Shown here: positions 12,667-24,486 of the stretch, in pieces | How positions within the stretch are numbered: position 1 is the first letter of the stretch | Layout of the letters: every line of letters starts with the position of its first letter | Assembly (NCBI RefSeq): GCF_022539665.2 | Contig: NC_081335.1 | Span: 4,278,001 to 4,342,000, forward strand | Reading direction: 5' to 3' | DNA: 64,000 nt | Origin: Daphnia carinata | Lineage: Eukaryota > Arthropoda > Branchiopoda > Diplostraca > Daphniidae | The notes under the pieces: generated by a model | Databases searched by the model: none | Seen by the model: the letters and a program-made list of their open reading frames with translations, nothing else | Told to the model about the DNA's origin: nothing | Made by a program: the position numbers and the translations under genes

Positions 12667-15600
12667 ATGAACTTCAAGAAAAGAATAGCAGCTGTCGTCT
12701 TCGTTACGGCAATGTTCACCGCAACGGTGTACTGCCAGCAGCAGAAACAATCGCCGTTGTCATCGGGCGTACGACAACAACGACCGACAGCGGCACCAAC
12801 GGTTCCGCCAGCCGCAGCCATCAAGAAGGACGGGCCCAATTTCGACCAGCAGCGCTTGACTGCTTTGTTCGGGTCGCAGGCTCAACCGGTATACGGCAAG
12901 CGGGATCCGACCACTGGCCAAGTCGTCCTCGAAGCGGCTCCGAACAACCCGGCACCAACCGGAAACCGACCAGCCAATCGATTCACTTCGCCAGCTGTCG
13001 AAGCGAAAGAGGAAGTTCAACCGGTAGATGCAACCCAAGATGCAATCGATCGTAAGGATACCAGAGTGCCAGAAACGAACGAAATCAATCCATTCGAATT
13101 GCTCCCACCTCAGTTTCACGATTTGCTGAACATTCCTCTTCACGATTATGGCAATGGAACGACTTACAATCCTTACGACAAATTCAAATCGCCTTTGAAG
13201 AACAAGTACCCTCTCGTTTCCACTGGATACGCCAATACCAAGTACCAGGGTTCACCCAGTACGACGACAGTTAAACCAACCAAATCGGCCGTTCAGCCGG
13301 TGAAGCCTAGCGTTGGTCAAGCGCAGAGTGGCTACGATTACGACTACGATGTAGAGGATTACGCTCCAATCAAAACTACCCGTAGGCCTTCGTCGAAGCC
13401 CAAAACAACAACAACGACGATCAGGACGACAACTGAAGATCAACGTTATCAGGATCAGTATTCAAACAGACCAACTACTAAAAAGCAAAGAGTCCGTCCG
13501 TCGGTTGACGTTCCCAAAGATCCTGAATCGTTTGATTATCGACCAAAGTACCAAGCGGAAACAACACGCAAACCATTGGTCCGGCCTCAGGTTTACGATG
13601 ATATTCCTTATTCGAGTGTAGGCACATCGACGCACAGACCGGAGAAAAGACCAGAGAACAGGCCGTACAGACCAGAGACTAACCAGGAATATGTGCCGGA
13701 CAACAGACCGGACAGTAGACCAAGGCCTTCTGAGTTTTCTTACGAAGAGACATCACATCAACCGGCAAGTGATGATTGGCCTCCTCGTCAAGAAGAATTT
13801 AAACCCTACAAACCAAATAGGCCTCCAGTGTTTGATGGGTTCAGTCCGTACAAACCAGATAGTCGGCCGAAACCAGCCAAGGAGGAAAAGGCACCCACTC
13901 AACCACCATCGAGACCAAATTATTCGGTAGTTGCAGGGTTGGACAACAACGATCGCGAGCCTATTTTTACACCCCATCAGTCCTACCGGCCTCACTCAGA
14001 CGACCATATAGCCGAAATCAAAGTGACGCCGAAGCCGTTCTTTGCTGCGGATGAAAATCAGAACTTCGGGCAACAGCAACAGCCGCAAATCACTGTCGGA
14101 CAAGTGGACGATGTGCCCGACATCATCTACGATTACGACGATGAACGGAGCAAAGGGGAAGGTGTCATGTTTATGTTTGACAACGGGCCTTCTGGCGTAG
14201 CTTCTGGCCCGGATCTGTCCAGCACGTCGGGCGTGACACAGAAACCAGCAGCACCAGTCACGCAGAGTCCCGTGGCCAGCCCTTATCCAACTGTGGCCAG
14301 TCGCGATCCACGACCGCCGCAAGTTTTCAGTCCAGCCTTCCGGCCTTCTGCTCCCGTTCGTCCCTCATCGGACAGTTCGTTCCTGCCTCCCCTTCCATCC
14401 AATCAGAGATTGCCAGACAGTTGGAATTCGTTCCCCCAGCAGAAACAACAGGCCGGCAACGATTCACCGCGGCCGCCGTTCCGGTTCCCAACCGATCATC
14501 AACAGAACGCCAAAGAGAACCAGCCACCCAATATCCTGCCACTCTTCCGTCCTAATACGAACCCGACAAACGAATTCCAGTTCATCAAGCATCCGCAACA
14601 GGTTGAATTCAATAGGCCGCAAACACCTCTGTTACAACCTGGACCACAGCCGAACTTGCGACCGAATGGGCAAGCAAGTCCATCGCGAGAGCAACGACCA
14701 GGAACAATCAATCCTCTTCCTTCCGCTCTGCAATCGCCATTTTCTTCCATCTCTCAAGCGGTAGCCAATTTCTTCGGACGTCGTTCGGGCCATTCGACAG
14801 GTAACCAACGATCCGGAAATTTGGATGCCACAGAGAAAATGGATCGTTCCGGCATTGCCGAACCGACTGACACGGAAGCTGACCTGGACACAGCAGAAAG
14901 CAACAGTGGCTCTTTCGTTCTTTTCAGCCGACCTGATCAGCCCTTGGTACCTTCGCCCATCTCCGTTGATCGGTCTGGATTGAGCCTCCAGCTTCCGCAA
15001 CAACAATTACCTCCAAATTTGGGTGCAACTCCGGCTGCCACGCATCCGCAAGTAGTCGGAATTCGGGCATCGCCAGAAGATGGTGCTAGCAAACCACCGG
15101 CTTTCTACGTTTACACTACCCACGAACTCGAGCAAGGTAAACCACCTTACCTCGTCGTTGGTCCTGTTCTTTCAGGCCCTCCGAACGTGGCCGGTGCCCA
15201 GCTAGTTCACTCCGTGCCCGCCACTCCGATAAACACTCCTGGAAGCCAACGTCGAAGCGATGTTTTGAACGATGCACCCAATCGTCCTAATTCTCTCTCG
15301 TTCCCAACGTCCAATCAAGAAGAGACATTGGCTCCTCGTCAACCTGAAATCGCGCCTGTTCGCAAACCATTTTTCCCAATTTCATCCGCAAGCAATAACA
15401 AAGAAAGACCCAACCGTCTTCCGACTGGATTATCTCCACCTCGTCAAAACCCCCCTCCTCATCGTAGACCACCTCCAGGATTTTTATTCCCAGAGATTCC
15501 ATTGGAAACTGATTCAGTTCCACCGCAAGGCATCAGTCCAGTATCGCAAGGCATTCCACCTCCTCGAGTTCCGTTGAATCCTCACAAGGACGTCGCTTCG

Positions 15601-16218
15601 CTGTTTAGTAACCCGACATTGCTCCATAGCCGACCAAGCGAAGAAGCTGTCTTCCCGGTCAACCAACAACCGAAGGTGCCAAGTGAGCAAGCTGTGGCTG
15701 TTAAGAATCCTGATGCATCGGTTGGCGTTGCATCTGTTTTGAGCGTCCCGCTGTACGAAACTACGGTGACGAGCACAGTGAAACCGCCCAAGCGGAAAAC
15801 GACCAAGTTGCCATCACGGACGACTACGTCGCCTGCTTACATGGAGTCATTCAATAATCAGCAGCCAGTCACGTATGCAACTATCCAACAAGAGGATGGT
15901 AAGAAGATTGCCGTTGTTAATCCAGCGTACATAGTGACGTACAAGAGTCAGCCGGGACCACCGGAATTGCTCGACTTGGACGCCCCTTTCGTGCCTTCGG
16001 TGGAGAGTCCGTCGGAAGTGGGAGAAATGTCCAGCATTCCCTTCGAAAAATGGCACGCTCTGCCGCAAGAAATCGAACGTAAAGGCGAAGAATCGCCGGA
16101 AGAGATTAGCCAACGTGGTGTAGTAGACAGTAGCCAAATCGGTCATCAATCCAGTGGAAGCGATCAATTAAAATATTATGGGGGATTTCTCCCACTCATT
16201 CCCCACGCACAGGAATGA
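12667..16218 (+). CDS. Secreted, cysteine-free proline-rich extracellular protein, function unknown
   Basis: One uninterrupted coding exon of 1183 aa. The upstream in-frame ATG at 12649 is rejected because a splice acceptor (TTTTGTTAG) sits between it and 12667, and the protein from 12667 begins with a clean signal peptide (KKRIAAVVFVTAMFTATVYC). The mature chain is disordered in character: rich in Pro, Gln, Ser, Thr and Arg, with RPE/RPD/RPS clusters near residues 320-440, Thr runs (TTTTT), acidic tyrosine patches (GYDYDYDVEDY, DIIYDYDD) that could be sulfated, and no cysteine that I can find. A more ordered stretch around residues 820-850 (FYVYTTHELEQGKPPYLVVG) may be a conserved core. Likely cuticular or matrix material by composition. 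No chitin-binding domain is visible. Confidence 0.85.
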   Translation: MNFKKRIAAVVFVTAMFTATVYCQQQKQSPLSSGVRQQRPTAAPTVPPAAAIKKDGPNFDQQRLTALFGSQAQPVYGKRDPTTGQVVLEAAPNNPAPTGNRPANRFTSPAVEAKEEVQPVDATQDAIDRKDTRVPETNEINPFELLPPQFHDLLNIPLHDYGNGTTYNPYDKFKSPLKNKYPLVSTGYANTKYQGSPSTTTVKPTKSAVQPVKPSVGQAQSGYDYDYDVEDYAPIKTTRRPSSKPKTTTTTIRTTTEDQRYQDQYSNRPTTKKQRVRPSVDVPKDPESFDYRPKYQAETTRKPLVRPQVYDDIPYSSVGTSTHRPEKRPENRPYRPETNQEYVPDNRPDSRPRPSEFSYEETSHQPASDDWPPRQEEFKPYKPNRPPVFDGFSPYKPDSRPKPAKEEKAPTQPPSRPNYSVVAGLDNNDREPIFTPHQSYRPHSDDHIAEIKVTPKPFFAADENQNFGQQQQPQITVGQVDDVPDIIYDYDDERSKGEGVMFMFDNGPSGVASGPDLSSTSGVTQKPAAPVTQSPVASPYPTVASRDPRPPQVFSPAFRPSAPVRPSSDSSFLPPLPSNQRLPDSWNSFPQQKQQAGNDSPRPPFRFPTDHQQNAKENQPPNILPLFRPNTNPTNEFQFIKHPQQVEFNRPQTPLLQPGPQPNLRPNGQASPSREQRPGTINPLPSALQSPFSSISQAVANFFGRRSGHSTGNQRSGNLDATEKMDRSGIAEPTDTEADLDTAESNSGSFVLFSRPDQPLVPSPISVDRSGLSLQLPQQQLPPNLGATPAATHPQVVGIRASPEDGASKPPAFYVYTTHELEQGKPPYLVVGPVLSGPPNVAGAQLVHSVPATPINTPGSQRRSDVLNDAPNRPNSLSFPTSNQEETLAPRQPEIAPVRKPFFPISSASNNKERPNRLPTGLSPPRQNPPPHRRPPPGFLFPEIPLETDSVPPQGISPVSQGIPPPRVPLNPHKDVASLFSNPTLLHSRPSEEAVFPVNQQPKVPSEQAVAVKNPDASVGVASVLSVPLYETTVTSTVKPPKRKTTKLPSRTTTSPAYMESFNNQQPVTYATIQQEDGKKIAVVNPAYIVTYKSQPGPPELLDLDAPFVPSVESPSEVGEMSSIPFEKWHALPQEIERKGEESPEEISQRGVVDSSQIGHQSSGSDQLKYYGGFLPLIPHAQE

Positions 16219-16876
16219 TTCAATTGAAGAAACTTAAATTATGATCTGATTATTTGTTGCGCTATTTGTTTTGTTTATGACAGTTTGATAAAAAAAAAAC
16301 ACAAGAAAAAAAACAGCGTTCTCTTTATTCCTTTTTAAAGCCGATATTTTTTATTTATTGGGTAATCTTAAGTTCGATATGGTTATGTTGGGCGCAGTCG
16401 GTGGCATTCTTACTTATAATTCTTCAACCTTTATTTTTGATTGGTCTGGCCGAAATTTTCATTACGTGGCCGCGGACAACCATCACTTGCGAATCTGCCT
16501 CTATGTTTATATATATTCCCAACAGAACGTCATGATTGACAATACACAGTGTCAGTTGACTTGTACTTTTCCCAATTTCCAGAGTTAACGTTGTATTTTC
16601 TTTTAAATTATAGGCTTCTTTGTACTGTTTTGCTTCGTAGATCTGGAGCCTAGACGGACTGCGCAAGTCACGTTGCTGAACCGTATATAGTCATGCGCGC
16701 TGCTGGGGGCATCGCTCAATAATGTCAACAAATAGAATGAATCGAAGTGATTTGTTCAAGCACGTAAACGCCAAACCCGATTTTTTTGTAACTGATATCT
16801 TGACGATACTTTGCCTGAACATTTTGTGTTTACCTGATTGTGTTACCTAGACATAATAAGGAGCATCTCAGTTACC
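16219..16876. other. Intergenic spacer between proline-rich gene and STOML1-like gene
   Basis: About 660 bp holding the 3'UTR of the upstream gene and the promoter of the next one. A and T runs follow the stop at 16218. No ORF in either direction looks real. Confidence 0.5.
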
Positions 16877-18312
16877 ATGTCCATTTTGTCCGAAAAATCG
16901 TATTTCACGTATTCTACTGTCCCTCAAGATGACCGAAATGTCGAATCTGGCTACAAAACGGCCTTTGATTACAAATCAATATTCTCTTATGATAGCGCTT
17001 TTAAAGACCAGGATGGAACTGGTCAAAATAGTGCTGCTGGCGAAAAATGTTCGGAAACCATCACTTCAGAAGGATTATCTGAAAAAGTCATTGCCATTCT
17101 TGCTTTGGGTTTTAGTTATCTTCTGATATTTTTTACTTTACCAGTTACTGTCTGGTTCTGTTTCAAAAATCTCCCGCAATGGGAAAGAATTGTTGTCTAC
17201 CGCTTGGGAAAACTTATTGGTGTCAAGGGTCCTGGTAATGTATTTCTAATTCCTTGGCTAGATTGCTCCACAAAGTTAGACTTACGTACTCAGGTTATAT
17301 GTCATCCTCTCAAACAGGTATTGCTGTTGCTTAAATTTCACTTACTTGGATTAGCAGCTAATCTGAAATTTCTACCTATTCGTTTTTGTAAACAGTTCCT
17401 CACAAAAGATCAAGCCATTGTTGAAGCAGCATGTAGTGTTTTTTACAGAATTGGTGACCCAGTTCGATACATTAGCAATGTACAGGATCCAGAACTCAAA
17501 GGGCTGAAAATTCTTGCCAATGCAATTGTCATGAAACGGCTAGAAGCCGCTGAGGCGAGAGAATTTCAAGCTGCCAGGAAAGCTGTCATAGAAGAACGCA
17601 TACTGAAAGAGCTCAACTCGATCACTACACCATGGGGAATTGAAATTAGTTCAGCACATATGTACGATACTGTCTACTGCATAGCAAATCATTACTTTAA
17701 AAGATTCAATTGATTTAACCGTTTATATTTGACCCCACAGTGAGAATTTCCAGATCCTCAAAGAAGCCCAGCCAGTCAATGCTTTCATGAATGTCATGCA
17801 ACAAATGGGAATTAACTTTGGTTCCGGGGATGGAGCTACCGCCGGTCCAGTCATCCCCCCATCGGTTTCGGTGGCAGACGTCGGAATGGTTATTCAAAAT
17901 GAATTGCGACCAAAATCCAAAAACGCCGTCAAACTTAGACACATATTGGATGAAGGTCCCGGCGTTTTAGATAATCCTGTCGTTATCTGTTTCAAAATTG
18001 GGAATGAGGATGTAATTTACGCAGATTTTACTCAAGGAAAAGGTAAGCGAAACATTTTAGTGCAAACGTGCCCATAAATTTGAACGGCCACGAATTTTTA
18101 CATTGACCGCAGGCCAAGTGTACGAAGGCATATTCTCGGGAGCTGTCGGCATCACGCTGAGCCTTACTCAAGAACTTTTCGATTCTCTGATGGACGGTGC
18201 ATCACAGTCACAATTTCTGCAGGCCTACCTTGAGGGACAAATTACAATTGATGGAGACATGCAAACTCTCATGCAATTGCAAAAATTGCTACCAAATATG
18301 CAAAGTAGTTGA
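16877..18312 (+). CDS. STOML1: Stomatin-like protein with C-terminal SCP2 domain (STOML1/UNC-24 type)
   Basis: Four exons: 16877-17317, 17396-17661, 17741-18042, 18113-18312; 402 aa. One hydrophobic hairpin segment (residues 71-96, AILALGFSYLLIFFTL) precedes the SPFH/stomatin domain. That domain contains ERIVVYRLGKL, GPGNVFLIPWLD and LTKDQAIVEA. The C-terminal third (about 285-400) is a sterol-carrier-protein-2 fold with YADFTQGKGQVYEGIF and GQITIDGDMQTLMQLQKLLP. This SPFH plus SCP2 combination is diagnostic of STOML1/UNC-24, which sits at the cytoplasmic face of endosome or plasma membrane and tunes ion channels. Intron 1 (78 nt) is a multiple of three without stops, so retention would add 26 residues inside the SPFH domain. 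The middle of the SPFH domain (AEAREFQAARKAV) is somewhat divergent. Confidence 0.92.
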
Positions 18313-18375
18313 ACAGCACACACATTCTACATTAGATCAACCAAATCTCACAAATCTAGTCAGACATACCTTGGT

Positions 18376-19670
18376 TTATTTGATGCGGATTGTCCCTTCG
18401 AGGACGTGGGCTACTTGGCCCGTCAATTCGACCCGCTGTTCCACAATTTTCACGATTAAATCCCCTCCTCGTTTTGAACACTGTCTAGCTATTTATGTAA
18501 AGATCTACTCATTTGTTACAGTCAACTAATAAATATTAGTAAGTGTCTTACCTCGAAAGTGACGCTTGTTATAAACTGTTTGCCAATACGGTGCGAGTAC
18601 TGTATGGGCAGATCCCGTAACTGGATCCTCGGGGATTCCAACCCAAGGAGCGAAATAACGGCTGTAAAAGTCGTAGTCCTCTTTGTCGTTAGCTTGCAGG
18701 GTAACTATCACTCCTTTGACCATGCCATTCTTCTCAACGGCAAGCAGATCTTGTAGAGATGGGTTTAAAGCCTCCAAATCTTGTCTGCATATAATGACGG
18801 GAATTAGAAACATAAGTGGTATTTTAATATAGTATAGATCACTGTTTGCTACGCAACAAGCTACCGAATGATCATGCTCTTGCACCGCACCCAACCTTGA
18901 CGCAAACCTACAAGTGTTAACAAACCTGTTATATTTATTGGCTAGGCGCAAGAGTAATTTCTTGGTTGTGGCAGAATGTTGAACATCTTGGATTTCAAGG
19001 TTGCCAACGACGATGCGTACAATATCTGGCAGATTTTCTGCTTCAAATGGCGAAGGAGGATTTATTGGGAAATCCAAAGTAATAGATGATTCACCTTCCT
19101 GAATGGCTTTTAGGATTCCACTGCGTGTTTTAAATTCTATAGTTTTTTCTTTATTTCCTGTCAAATGACACATAAAGAGATAATTGTGTTATATTAATGA
19201 AGGCTTATGTTCACTTAAACAACCAATCAAGCTAATAACTTGCCTAATTTGTGGAAAATAACAGCAGCAGTTGCAAGTGTAGCCTATAAAATGTAACCCA
19301 ATTATTTTGTAACATTAACCATATATGCTATTGTCATCTGTATTACATGACCACACAAATCAACTTCATGTGTTGGTGTGAACCACCGTAACCCAAATTT
19401 AGTGCCTTTTTCAAATGTCTTATCACCATCAGTGTCAATGGTAGCAAAGGCAGTTTCAGACAAATTCATTTCAGCAGCTATTTTACTTTTCAATGTATCT
19501 GGAATATCCTGGAAATATTTAAAAAAGTTTTTTAAATTACAATGTGAGATGAAGTAACCATTTGGCAAATCCCTTACTTTTTCCAAACAACAAACAGCTG
19601 CTGGATTACCAGAGAAAAGCTCGTTCGTGAAAGCATCAACAACAAAAACAGTAACAGAAGATAGTTCCAT
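18376..19670 (-). CDS. PBLD: Phenazine-biosynthesis-like domain protein (PBLD, PhzF isomerase family)
   Basis: Six exons on the minus strand: 19670-19578, 19508-19347, 19283-19244, 19157-18926, 18784-18552, 18488-18376; 290 aa, close to the vertebrate length. Family hallmarks are in order: VFVVDAFTNELFSGNPAAVC at the N-terminus, NLSETAF with the conserved catalytic-type Glu, FGLRWFTPTHEVDLCGHAT, then YFAPWVGIPEDPVTGSAH near the C-terminus and a final HVLEGTIRIK. PhzF proteins are isomerases; the natural substrate of animal PBLD is unclear. The intron after exon 3 starts with GC (AG then GCAAGT), a non-canonical GC-AG intron required to keep frame. The first intron is 69 nt, a multiple of three and stop-free. 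The gene converges on STOML1 with only 63 bp between stops. Confidence 0.93.
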
Positions 19671-20232
19671 GTCTGTGTTAACTTGTTGCGAAAATATAAC
19701 TTCAGCTGTTACCTATCGAACAGATTTCCAAAAAACGTTTTAAAACCACCTTTCGGAAGAGTGAAGGTTGTCACGAATTTGCATGAAGTAAGACGTCTGC
19801 TTGCCTTTGCCGATGAGTTTCAGGTGGGGAGATGACCCGCCTCGAGAAGGAGGGACTAAATTAATCTTTAAACTGTTGAGTATTGACGTTGAATAGCCTA
19901 GCCTAAAAAAAAGAACGCAGCTCAAGGGCACACTAGTTCGTACCTGTAAAAATCAAGCATGCAAAATTCAAATACAAAACTAATGTATTATTACACGAAA
20001 GGAAACTGAGAAGATCAGTGCAATTTACATTAAATAAGACGCAATTTGAAATCGCTGTACGAAACGATAATGGCATTACATCGCCATACCCGAAAACGAT
20101 TTAACACAGTTCAATTGATGAATACCAAATTGGAACGACAATAAAGGATGTCATTGATCTCCAAATGTAGGAGTTTCATCAGTTCATAAAATTTGATGAC
20201 TTCATCAAGTGAAACGTGTTGCAATTATTTCT
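19671..20232. other. Spacer between PBLD start and WAPL 3' end
   Basis: About 560 bp. It should contain the PBLD promoter and the WAPL 3'UTR (both genes are on the minus strand). The small frame at 19740-19931 has no supporting context. Confidence 0.5.
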
Positions 20233-23200
20233 TCACCTAAAATTGCCGGCAGTTTGAACTTTGTCACTTGTTTCCATAAATTTGATGACCATTTGAGTGT
20301 TTTTCAATCCTCTGGTACTCGTAACAGCCTGTTGCATTGAGCCATAAAAGAAATTAACGATTTTGAAAAACAGCATAATAGAAAGAAAATTCAATAAATC
20401 TACTCACATTTGCAGTTAATTTAAGAAACTCGTAAAACTTTTTCAAAACGACGATCATTTGTGTAAACTTCTTTTCTGGAAGTAGTTCTTTGACTTGATT
20501 TTCATATTCCTTTATCGACAATAAGCAGAAATATTAGCAACGTTAATCTAAAATGCGAACAATAAAAAAAAACAAACAAGACAATTGAATACCGTATTCT
20601 TCATGACAACATATCCCAACAATAGTGCAACATATGCTGCGACCATACTGTCTTCCATGTGCCGACCAGCCTTATGCAATACTGAAAAGAAGAAAATACG
20701 TAAGTTTAAATCACACTGATAATTATATAAGGGAGTTTCGGGAAAACGACTTACATTTCTTAACTGTTTCTTCCATAGCGTCTTCTTGGGTTTTTCCGGT
20801 ATTATTTGATGCAGGTTCACTTGCACCTGTAAATAGAAGCAAATAAACATTGTTTTTAAAACCTACTCCGTTCACTAACCAGTAGAGGTAGATTTAGCTG
20901 TACCAGCATCAGTTTGATCAGGTTTACCATCCAAAATCTCGTCAGTTCGCGCTTCTTCTAAACGAGCACTGTCTTCTTTTCTGACGAACAAGTCAATCAA
21001 AGCCCTTATGGCTACGTTTTTGTTGCCAACTTCATCTTCGCTATTGGCTGGAACCGTGACTGTCATCAGTCGATCGCGGTTACTTGAGGAGCGCTCAACC
21101 AAGTTGATCAATATTCCTAATGCCTGATAAGAGAGAGAGAAAAAATCAAGTTCAAGTAGATCCTTGGAAATGCAAATAGATATAATTTTGACGTTGATGC
21201 TAATGTTGTGATAAAAATCATCCACTATACCAGAGTCATAACATCAAAAGATTTATCTTCGGGTAGACATAGTGATGTCTGAAGAAGGCATACAAAAGTC
21301 GTATTCCACGTAAGGGATTTATTTCCGTAAACCTTACTGCCAACAGCTATGGGGAATCAAAGAACAACATGACGATTTAGAAACATAAACGCCATTGAGA
21401 TACCAAAGTAACTTACAGTCATCGTTGCTATCGTGAGTGAGATTCATCACCACCTTCATTAGATTGGAAAGAGTTTCGCTCAGGAGATTACCCAATGAAA
21501 CATTATTTCCTGCTGGCCAGAACACTGCAACTTCTCTACAAAGAAGCATTAGTAGACTTAGAGTTCCATCGACCAGACGTCCGTTGGAGAACTCCATTAA
21601 GTAATTCTGATTTTCCTCATTCTGGAATGTCACCTACCATTTGGATTGGAGGAGAGAGAAGATTTAACGTGTGAACGTATCTTTGATGTTGAACAATGAA
21701 CAAATTCGAAAAAAATAACTTACATTTTCTAAAACCCTCAGGCATCGATCGACTTTCTTAAGGGCATCAAGCCGACATTTATCCCATTCCCAATTTGAAA
21801 TTCCATCGGATGGGGAGGTGAGGACAGCTGTGCAAACGGTCACGGTTTGGATAATGTGATCGAGACCGCCTAGAACACGCAGCTCTTCTTTGAACCATTC
21901 ACCAGCTTTTTTCGAAGTCAGGCTTAAGAGTGTTTCCATAGCTAGCTGGGCAGCCGTTATGTGATCAAGCTGCAAATGCGGAGCGTGGCCCTTACGAACC
22001 ATTTCTTCGCATAATTCACGTACTTTAAGTTTATTTTTTTCTAGTTCTTTGCCTTCCAACGGGTCGACCTGACCTGCAACAATTTCAAAACACGATATAG
22101 CATGACGAGATTTAAGATATGTTCAAACCATAATCAATTATCTTACCAGCATCGATTTCGAGAAGATTAAGCATAAGTTCTAGGCTATCGCGGTCCAAAT
22201 CCATGTTTAGTCGATCTTGAGTAAGAACAAACATGATACAGGACGTGCATAGTGCAACACTCTGTGAATGGAATGACAGGCCAGTCAGGATTATTTCTTA
22301 GATTAAGGTGACTTTCAACACTTACGGCTTTAGAAGGTGCATCCTTGAGCGCTTTGAAAAATTTTGCTACTGTAGAATGTGCCCGAAGATGCATTCGGAA
22401 GGCAGGTTCCATGCACTTTGAAGCTAGGCTCATGGCAGAAAGACACCTGTAGAAACAACAGGGCAACATCGAACGTAAGTATAATGGAGCAATGGATACG
22501 TAATTAGCTTTACACACCTTGTGGCTGTAGGATTTCGATCTTGAAGCGCATCAAGAATGTAGTCAACATCATCATTGAATTCTTGAAACTCCCCAGATTC
22601 TTGTATCTGATGTGCTTTTTTTACGTTACGCACCACCGTATAATAATCTTTGACTTTGCGGGGGCAGCGCAAGCTACTATTGGTCTCTGAGAGTTCTTCG
22701 CCATCGAGTTCTGAGGAATGGGCAAGCTTCTGGGGCACTGAGGAAAGAGAATTCGAAGACAATGCACCTAAACGAGCAAGTTTAGGAGGTGGTCCCTCTG
22801 GCTCATCACCTAACTCGTCCCAAGGTGAGGAGTGAGGACGTTGTTGCTCTTCTGGGGACAATCCTGCTGACGATGACAGAGCAGCAGCGGCTGATACACC
22901 GTCAGATTCGGCAGACGCTGCTTTGCGTGCGTCATCCTCATGCCAAGTGTGACGATAAAGGGCAAGACCTTTCTTGCCTTTGGCAGCAACTGAAGATTCA
23001 CCTTTAACTAACGAATTTTTGTCCACTGGAGGTTGTGTCGAGATGCCTCGACTTTTGAAAATACTCGACTTCCTTTGATGATGTTGAACAGCTGGCGGAG
23101 GAACTACAGACGCGTCTATGCTAGCTATCTCTTCCTTGTGCACCGTTATGACATCCTCTGGAATGACTGGCTTCTGAAAAGTCTCTTCCTCCTTTCAAAA

Positions 23201-24486
23201 CATATTAATGTATCACTGGATATTTTCTGAAGAAACTTTAACTATCGGAAGGCGATGTACTTACTTCAATAGATGGACAATGCTCTGGACTTTCTCGCTT
23301 TGTAGGTACTTCCGGAGAGATTGCCATTTTTTCTTCTACTGGAACATTAAAAACTTTCTCGGGGCATTCCACTGGTAGAGAAACTTCTTCTTTGGGCATT
23401 TCTATGACAGGAGGAGTAGCAATCTCGCTCGTTACCTTATCGGCTTCGGTTCCTACTTTGCTTACAAAAGCATTCGTGTCATTCCGACGGATTATACGAA
23501 GCTTGATTGGCGGCTTACATTCTTCTTTACTGTCGTTCAAATTTTCAACACCATTATTTCTTTCCATTTTTTCTTCCTCTTGAATTTCTTCTTCTTCTTC
23601 GAGGTCGGCTTCTCTGACTAAGGTCAAAGGTTCTTCCAGTTCTGAATTTGCAGCATCTTCTTCCTCTTCTACTTCTTCTTCTTCGGACTCTGATTCACCT
23701 TCCCACTTAGCCCGCTTTCGTTTGCCACGACCACTAGATTGTTGCCCTCGTACAGAACGGTTGTTTTTGACTCGGCGTCTTCCGCGTGGCGCTACTCCCC
23801 TTCCAGGATTGGGTTTATAACTTGTCACAGCTGCAGATCCACGTGGGCTTGATACGCGAGCCCCTTTCGGCCGCCCTCTTCCTCGTTTTGTCGTAATTTT
23901 TGATGTCGGTGATGTATACGTAGGGGAGAGATAACCCACTCCACCGGACGATGCTGGGTAGAAATTGGTATTACCAAGGATTTCACCGTGGTTTGATGGA
24001 TAGTCAATACAGTTTGATGATTGAGACGAATTTTGTACATTTGAAGGATTTTTCGTAACATCTTCCACTGCCCGCGATTTAAAAAATTTTCTCGGTTTTG
24101 GTTGAGCTGTACAATTCGTAGTAGTATTCACACCAGTTTCAAAATTAAAGGCATCCAGTCCAGTGTTTAAAGCTGTTGATGTGTGACTTGCCAATCCATA
24201 TTCTACTGGTATGCATTTTATAGGACTCATCCCTCTTTTACCTATAGAATCAGATTATTAAACAATGGTACAGCACAAGTTCCTGTAAATTCTTACCAGC
24301 TTTACTGCCATTTACTTGACTGCTTCTCAATGATGTGAAAGATGTTGTGCCCCATTTGCCCACAACTCCAGCTGACTTTGAGGCAGTGGGCCTTTTATTA
24401 CTGTCTGCAATAATCTTGTCAAATTGAATACTTGCTACAGGGGCAGATACTCCTCGTTTTCCATAAGTTTTGTTGTGTTTCGACAT
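20233..24486 (-). CDS. WAPL: Wings apart-like protein (WAPL), cohesin release factor
   Basis: Thirteen exons on the minus strand: 24486-24297, 24241-23265, 23191-22518, 22446-22326, 22261-22147, 22073-21724, 21633-21417, 21346-21231, 21123-20880, 20826-20755, 20681-20593, 20509-20408, 20328-20233. Total 1120 aa. The N-terminal half is disordered, with AT-hook-like KRGRGRPKG, basic RG-rich patches and a long Glu-rich acidic run near residues 240-290. The C-terminal WAPL helical-repeat domain starts around [17 protein letters not shown] and includes [53 protein letters not shown] and [20 protein letters not shown] with PDS5 opens the cohesin ring in the nucleus. I see no FGF tripeptide in the N-terminal half, a motif present in vertebrate WAPL. 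Divergent from MICU1 across about 1.1 kb. Confidence 0.96.

Noticed and set aside
14327-15006. Long minus-strand frames opposite the proline-rich gene
   Set aside because: They are antisense shadows of the biased codon use of the plus-strand gene.
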